Shown in pieces: positions 47,401 through 56,400 of a stretch of DNA of 64,000 bases (positions are counted from its first letter, which is position 1; every line of letters starts with the position of its first letter). The DNA comes from Methanosphaera sp. ISO3-F5 (GTDB taxonomy: Archaea > Methanobacteriota > Methanobacteria > Methanobacteriales > Methanobacteriaceae), in the NCBI RefSeq assembly GCF_034480035.2, contig NZ_CP118753.2, positions 2,337,486 through 2,401,485 of the forward strand, in the 5' to 3' direction. The notes below the pieces were generated by a model, which ran no database searches, had not been told where the DNA came from, and was given only the letters and a program-made list of their open reading frames with translations. The position numbers and the translations under genes are program-made.

Positions 47401-50400
47401 AACACACCAGTAATCGTGGTAGTATTATTGATTACTATAGGACTTGTAGCATTAGCAGTTATTTGTGTAAATATTGGACTTACAGTGAAATTAAATGAAA
47501 CACTGCTACCATTATAGGTATCGTTACCATCATAAACGATTGTTACATTATTTATACCAGTAATGTTTGTAGTGTTAGTGTAAGTAAACTTACCATCAAC
47601 ATCAACAGGAACTGTTGCATTTATTCCATTAATACTAATATTCACAGTTGCAGGACCTACAGGATTATTGAATTGATCCACAAGAGTACCATTAACTATG
47701 ATAGTATCATTAATTTTAACAGCATTAACTGCTCCTGGAATAATTGTAGTGTTAAGTTTTGGTATGTTTTTGGTTGTGGTTGTTGTTGAGTTTTCGTAAA
47801 TATCTGTTCCATCGTATTTGACTGTGAATGTGTATTCTTTTCCAGCCTCTGTTGGTACGGATATTATTGCTGTACCATTAACTATTTTACCAGTTGCTAT
47901 GGTTACTGTTCCATCTGTTACTGTTATTGGACCGTCTGTTACGTTCTGTCCAAATTCGTCTGTAACATTTACTGTGATTAAACTTATACCAGCAACTGTG
48001 GTGATTACTTCCGCAGTTGTGGTTGTTTTAATTCTTGTTACGTTGAAAGTTGATGTGTTTGTAAATGCACTTATTGTATTGTTTCCTTCGAATGTTACGG
48101 TTATGTTGTTTTCTCCTACAACGTGTGCTGTGAGTGTGATGTTGTATCCTCCAGTACTGTTTGTTGTAGTTGTGTAATTTCTACCGTTTACTGTTAGGAT
48201 AATTTCAGCATCTGCTACTATGTTATTGAATTCATCGGTTACTGTACCGTTTATGTTGGTAGTGTTTCCTATTGTGATGTTTTCAATTTCTGTGATTGTT
48301 GCATTTGCTGTTAATTGTCTTGCTTCGAAGGTTTTGTTAACTTCTACTGCTTCGTAGGTTGCATTTCCTTCGTATACTACCCGTACAGTGTTTAGAACTG
48401 TGGTTGTTGCATTGTATTCATAATTATATGTTCCATCAGTTACTGTTGCATTTGTTACAAACTTGTTGTTAACATATATTGATACGATAACATTGTCTAA
48501 GTTGTTACCATCAGTATCTTTTAATGTACCTGTAATGTTAGTTGTGTTACGTACTATTGTGTTGTTAATATCTTCAAGTGTGAGGTTAATTCCATATTTT
48601 GGTACATTCAGTACTATTGTTGTATTGTATGGTGTGCTGTTTGTTGTACCGTTGTATGAAATTGTGATGTTATGTGGTCCAGGTGGTAGTGTAATATTTG
48701 TTGTTAGGTTACCGTTTTCGTCAATGGTTCCATTACCAATTACAGTACCGTTTTCATCTGTGATGTTTACAAATCCACCAGGAATTGCATTACCACTCTC
48801 ATCAGTAACATTAACTGTTATGTTAACTTTACCATTCACAATATCAGATACGTTAATTGCTACATTACTACTGTGTTCTTCTACTATGAATTTACCTGTA
48901 TTATTGGATTCAATGTATACATCTGTTCCATTGTAGAATACTTTGACTTTGTAGTCTCCAACTGTTGTACCAGTAACATTTAGTGTGTAGTAACCATCAT
49001 TGTCTGTTGTAGCAGTATACTTAGTATCATCACCTTCAACTGTGATGTTTACCACTGCATCTTTGATAGGGTTTCCTCTGCCATCAACGAGACGACCACT
49101 AATAGTAGTGTTAGTTCCTACTTTTATTGGACTAATAGTTGTTACATTCACTGCTGTGAACATCTTATCAACATAGTAATTGGTTGTTGTGTTAACAGGT
49201 GTGTAAGTATCATTACCTTTGTAGATAACTGTTACATTATTTAGTCCTAGAGTATCAGTCACAACACTTAAAGTATAATTACCTTCACTATCAGTAGTCA
49301 CGGTATCATTTAGTTCTCCATTTATCCAAACTTCAACACTTGCACCACTAATACTATTACCTTTTTCATCTTTTAACACACCAGTAATCGTGGTAGTATT
49401 ATTGATTACTATAGGACTTGTAGCATTAGCAGTTATTTGTGTAAATATTGGACTTACAGTGAAATTAAATGAAACACTGCTACCATTATAGGTATCGTTA
49501 CCATCATAAACGATTGTTACATTATTTATACCAGTAATGTTTGTAGTGTTAGTGTAAGTAAACTTACCATCAACATCAACAGGAACTGTTGCATTTATTC
49601 CATTAATACTAATATTCACAGTTGCAGGACCTACAGGATTATTGAATTGATCCACAAGAGTACCATTAACTATGATAGTATCATTAATTTTAACAGCACT
49701 AACTGCTTCAGGAATAATTGTAGTGTTAATTTTAGGTATTGTTACTGTGTATATTGTACTGTTAGCTGAGTACTTGGTTATTCCTTCATATGTTATGTTT
49801 AGTGCGTGTTCTCCAGGGTTTAGTACTATTGCTGTTACTAATTCTCCGTTAATAATGATTCCATTACCAAGTTCTTTGTCACCTTCTTTGATAGTGACTT
49901 TTCCTGTGGTTACATTATTATTCTTTTCATCAGTAACGTTGATAGTTATGAGATTGTTTCCTGGGCGTGGGTTTGTAATATTTGCAGTTATATTTGTTGG
50001 ATGTGCTGTTACATTAAACGTGGTACTGTTAGCTGTACTGTTAAATGTGTTGTTTCCAGCATAGTATACTGTAATATTATTTTCGCCTACAACACTTGTT
50101 GTGTATTCAATGTAATAGTTTCCATTATCATCAGTAGTGTTTGTATAGTTTACACCATTAATTTCTATGGTTACTGGTGCGTTTGGAATTATGATGTCAA
50201 ATTCATCAACGAGTGTTCCATTAATTATTACAGGATAGTCAACGGTTATGTTTTCTATGTTTGTAATATTAATGTTTGAGATGATCTTGTTAACTGTGAA
50301 GTTTCCTGTTGCTTCTATTCTGGAATGTGTACTGTTTCCTGCAAAGACTACGAGCACTTCTTTGAATCCAGAGGTTGTTGCATTGTATTGACAGGAATAG

Positions 50401-53400
50401 TTACCATCTTCACCAGTGGTTACATTAGCTATTGCTATTCCATCAACATATATTGTCAAATTTTCTCCAATGATAGGATTATGTTCTGCATCTTCATAGT
50501 AGAGGAATCCTGTTATGTTTGTGGAGTTTCTGACTTTTGTATCGTTTATGTCATTTATTGTGATGTTTAAGTTGTATAATGGAACTTCAAGTGTTACAAC
50601 GGTTCTTGAAGATTTGTATAATTCTTCTGTTCCATTGTAGACTATTATGATGTCCTGTACTCCAGGTTCTAGTGGAACACTTATTTCCACTGTACCATTT
50701 TCTCCAACTGTACCATTACCTATTGGTTCACCATCTTCATCATAATAAACAAGTACTGTTCCTTCTGGAATTGGGTCACCGTTTTCATCAGTTACATTTA
50801 CAAGTATTGTAGCATTACCTGCTTTAACACTTGTTACATTAGTTGTGATGAACACATCAAGTTTATCCACTGTGAATGTCACATAGTCATCCACTGGTTC
50901 TTGTGAATAGTTTCCTGCATAACTGAGTGTTATGTTGTTTAATCCAAGTTGTGTTGAATTGTATTCGAAACTGAAACGTCCACGATTATCTGTTTTAACA
51001 GTTTTTGTTGTGGATTCGTTACCGTTTAATGTTACATTAAATTCTGTGTTAGCTAGTCCACGTCTTGATTCATCTATCAAGTAACCTATTACTGTAGTGT
51101 TTTGTCCAAGTTCCACATTTGTTGCTTCGAGTTGATCGAAGTGTGTGTATATTTTTATGACATTTACTTGGTAAGTGTTATTTGATGAGTAGTACTTGTC
51201 TGTACCATTGAATCTGAATGTGATGTTCTGTAATCCTACTTCATTAGCAGTAACGGTATAGTTCACATCACCTAATCCACGTGTACTGGTATTTAATTTT
51301 TCAATTCCGTTCATGTATACTGTGATGATTTGACGATCTAATACATTACCATATTCATCAAATAGTATTCCCTTTACAAGTATTTTATCTCCATAGTTAA
51401 CTGGAGATATTCCTGTGATGTTAATGTGTGTGATGACTTTTTCCACTTTTATTTGATAGGTGTCAAATGATTTCAGATATTTGTTGTCACCAGTGAAATT
51501 TACTGTAATGTTGTAAATTCCATCTTTTGCTTGAGTGAAATTAAATTCGTAACTACCATCATAGTCTGTAGTATCATGAGCTACTACTACTCCATTTATT
51601 GTTAGGTTAACTATTTTGTTTCCTAGTTTGTTTCCAAATTCATCCTCGAGTATTCCAGTTATAGTGGTTGTGTCACCGACTTTGATTAGTCTGTCAGCAC
51701 TTACTGAAATATCAGTGACATATGGTTTTACAATAAATGTTGCAGTATCATGACTACCCCAGTATACATTATTTGTTTCAAATACAACCCTTACATCATT
51801 TCTTCCTAAAACACTAGTAGTGTAGTTATAATAGTAGTAACCTTCTTCATTGGTTCGTAGGTTGATTGCTTCGGCTGCATTGTTTATATACATTTGTACT
51901 GTTGCATTAACTATTGGAGTACCGTTATGTAATACAAGGTATCCTCCTAGTTGAGTTACGTTTCCTACTAAAACAGGAGTTTCAGATGTAACATTTAGCA
52001 TTGAATCTAATCTTAGTACTTGTATTATGTCCTTAGTATATGAGTTTAAGTAGAATAATGATCCTTTGAATTCAGCGGTAACATTTTTTGTTCCATATGT
52101 TGTGTAAAATACTGGTATGCTTATTGTACCGTTTTCATCAGTGATGAATGTGTCTTGATGTTCATGGTCATTAGCTATTATTGATTCGTTAGCTAATGGG
52201 TTTCCATCAATATCCTTTAAAGTTATGTTAATTGTTACATTATCATAAACATGTATTGGTGATGGTACTGTTATTGTTGTAATTGTTCTTTGTTTTACTG
52301 TTATTTGATGAGTATTACTTGATGAGTTATAATAATCATCCCCATCAAATTTTACGGTTATATTGTTTAATGCAACCTTATCGAAGGATACAAATAATCT
52401 TACCGTACCGTTACTGTCTGTTGTTAGATTAGATTCTGTGTAATCTGTTCCATTTATTGTGATTATTAATGTTTTATTTGCTAATTGTTCTCCTTTTTCA
52501 TCAGATAAAGAGAATAATATGCTTTCTTCTGTTCCAACTGTTGTTCTTTCAATAGTTGATATTGTTACTGTTGTGTTTTTGAAGGAAGTGATTCTTATTG
52601 TTCCGGTTTCTGCTTGACTTTCATAGAATACATTATTAGTATTATATAGTGCTCGAATATTGTATCTACCATAATCTGCTTCAAGAACTTCTAACTTATC
52701 TGTAACAAGTTCATATTTACCATTAACTACTGTTACATTACCCAGTTCTATTCTTTCACGAAGACCTGTGGTAAAATTAGTATATTCTGCAGTTAATGTC
52801 ACATTTCCAATGTTTATTGACGGATAACCTTCACTTGTTACGTTTCCTACAATAACTGTTTTTGTATCAAGGTTTTCTGTTACAGCTATACTTGTAACTG
52901 TTGCAGCACGGAATACTGTGAATGTTGCCGTAGCCGATGAGGCTGCATGATGTTCATCACCTGCATAACTTACTGATACCTGTACAGTAGTTCGTTCAGG
53001 CCATGTCCAAGGAATCTCATAGTATACTTCTCCATTGATAACATTTAGTTCTAGAGGTTCATGTTCCCCTACTGTTAAATTAACCTTTCCAGTTAATGGA
53101 GTGTTTCCGTTTTCTTCAAGGTTAATTCGTACAACACTTGTCCTGTTAACATATGTGTTATTAGGACTTACTGCAACCCAAGTAGTATTTTTACCTAATA
53201 ATAGATGAACAGGTAATGAAGAGTTTCTGTACTTGTAATCTTCAAGACAGTATGCTGTTATAGTCACATTATCATTTGTATTTATGGTGACATTAACAGT
53301 ATAAGATGCTAGGTCATCAGTTTTAACAACAATAGACTCTATTACCGTACCATTTTTAATTGTGGTTATGTTAATAGTCTTATTTTTAATTAAATTATGA

Positions 53401-56400
53401 TCTATGTCATATAATGTGAATGTAATATTTACATCCCCACCACCAGAAGGTAAAGCAGTAGTATTACTGTGGAAGTGTGTAGGATATCTTTCAATAAAGA
53501 GTTGTCCACTTACTTCTGCAGGTATTGCATATTGATCACTTGATTCATGCACTGATGCTACTACTTGTATATGCCCATTTTCATAAGCTTTGAATAAGTA
53601 GGTGATATTACCGTTTTCATCTGGTACTTTTACAATTCCTGTTTTGTTTGTTACATTTAATGTTATGTTGAATACTCTGAGTGTACTGTTGTTTCTTGAA
53701 TCATACAAGGTTACATTTATGTATCCTTCATCATCAGGATGTGAGACATTGTTTGGTAGTGTTAATACCATGTGAGTTGGGATTTTTATTATTTCTATTG
53801 TCCCTGTGGTATTAGAGTTAACATGAGAACTGTTACCTTCAAATGATGCATTCATTGGATAATTACCATAAATAGGGAAACTGATATTTTGTATAACTAC
53901 GTATCCATTTTCACCAGTGTTTCTAGTGTATTTTGTACCATTGATGTAAACTGTTATGTTTGCATTCTTTAGCAGAGTGTTATTCTCGATTTCATATAAT
54001 GAAACTGTGACATTTATTTTGTCATCAACATATGTCTGATTTATAGGTGAAATAACAATTCTTGTTGGTTTACCCATATGTACCTCAGTTTTAACATTCA
54101 TGTCCTGATAATGATGACTTAATGATTGATAAACGGCTGTTGCATTAGTTAATGATTTTTTAATTGAAGGTCTGTATATTCTTACACTAGCATTACCATC
54201 AATAACTCGTCCTTCACCAATACGATTGAACTCTTCATCGTATAAGTAGACTGTACCATTTCTTACTGTGTCATTATAAATGTTTCTTAAATTAACAGTA
54301 ACATTAACAAAATATTCCAGTACCTCAAGTGGCACATCTATTAAAACAGGAATATCTATTGTATCATTAAGATAATTGTCAATATAAGTGTTTCCTGTGA
54401 TACTTTGTGGTTGAACCTCACCTAGAAGCATGTCTCTTGTAAGATCAGTGTTTGAATCAAATAAGTTATTAACAATTGTTGCAGAAACAACACTGTTAAG
54501 TATAACATATCCTGTTGGACTTGTTACTTTATTATTTGATACTGTATTATCAGTTAGTGTTAAAACTCCTAGATTTAGTATAACTGATTTTGTTCCAATG
54601 TTTGAATCGATTGTTGATTCAGTTATGGTTACATTACCACGATTTTCAAGAACTGCCCCGTCAGGTGCATTGTTTAATGTGAATTCATCATTATTTGCTG
54701 TGAAGTTTGCATCTGCAACATTGTATAACACTCCACCACTAGCGGTTGCTGTATCCTTAGTATATATGTTACCAGTGGAATTAATGTTTCCCCTGTTATA
54801 GAATACCCCACCATAGTTTGCAGTGTTATCAGTGTATGTGTCACTTCCAAGAACATTTACTGTTGCTCCCTGAGTCACATACATCACTCCACCATCATTT
54901 GATGCCCGGTTATGTCCATATGTACTGCCAGTAGTGTTTACTTCAGCATTTCCATCAAGATATAATACTCCACCCTCTGTAGCATTGTTTTGGTTAAACA
55001 TTGATGATGAAATATTTGCCTTGGAATCGTTTGACACATATATTGCTCCACCCTGTGTTGCTTTATTTGATGAGAAAGTATCATGTTGTGAGTTATATAT
55101 TACTTCATCAAGATATATTGCTCCACCCTGTGTAGCATTGTTTTGTGTGAAAGTTACTGTTGAAGTATTTAAGTCTGATTTAGTATAAATAGCAGCCCCT
55201 TTACTTGCAGTGTTGTTAGTGTATTGACCACTGGATAAGGATACTGTTACTCCTTCATCAATATATAATGCACCATTATCTGCATTATTTTTAATGAACT
55301 GGTTTCCATTAGTGATTAACTGGCTGCCTTTTTGTGCATATATTGCACTACCATTTGTAGCATTACCATTTTTATAGATACCGTTTGTAGAATTAAGAAC
55401 TACTGTATCATTCAGGTATATTGCTCCACCAAGTGTTGCCTTGTTTGAATCAAATGTTGTACTTGTTTTAACTGTTACAGTATTGTTTGCTTGTGCATAT
55501 ATTGCACCACCCATACTTGCATTGTTATTTATGAACTCGTCAGCACTTGTGGTAATATTACTCTGATTACCCAAGTATACTGCTCCTCCAAGAATTGCAC
55601 TGTTATTCACGTATTTTACATCACGTGATGAAGTTATTACAACATTTTCTTCGGTAAATATTGCTCCACCATTTTGGCCTGCAGTATTTCCATCAACTTC
55701 TATTTGTTGAATAACTATGTTCCTATCGGAACAGGCGTATATTGCACCACCATTCTCCAAAGCAGTATTGTTGTAGTAATTGTTTCCTCTTCCACTAAAG
55801 GTACCATTATCTATTAATGCTCCACCATTTGTAGCACTGTTTGCTATGAAAGTGTTGGAATTGGCTGATACTGTTGCATTGTTATATAATACACCAGCAC
55901 TGGTTGCATTATTATTTTTGAAAATATTGCCTTCTGATGTAATCATACCATTATTGAATACTACTCCACCAATTGTAGCATTATTTTCTTCAAAAGTACT
56001 GTCCCTTGCAGTTAAAGTACCATTATTGTATATTGCACCCCCTATAGGTGCTGTGTTATTAATATTAGTACCTGATCTTTTTATGATTGTACCATTTTCA
56101 GAGTTGAATGTGGCACCACCATATAATGTTGCAGTATTGTTAATTAACTTATTGTTAATACTCTCTATAGTACCATTTAGGTTGTAGATTGCTCCACCAA
56201 TCTGTGCGGTGTTGTTTAGGTAGATTTCATCTTCTGTATCAACCATACCTGCTTCAACATATAATACTCCACCATATTCTAGTGCTTTGTTGTCTGTATA
56301 ATTTGATCCTTCTGATTCAATTGCCCTATTTGTCTGGTTTACATAGAATACTCCACCACGAGTAGCCGTGTTATTATATGAATGGTCATAATTTGTGTCA

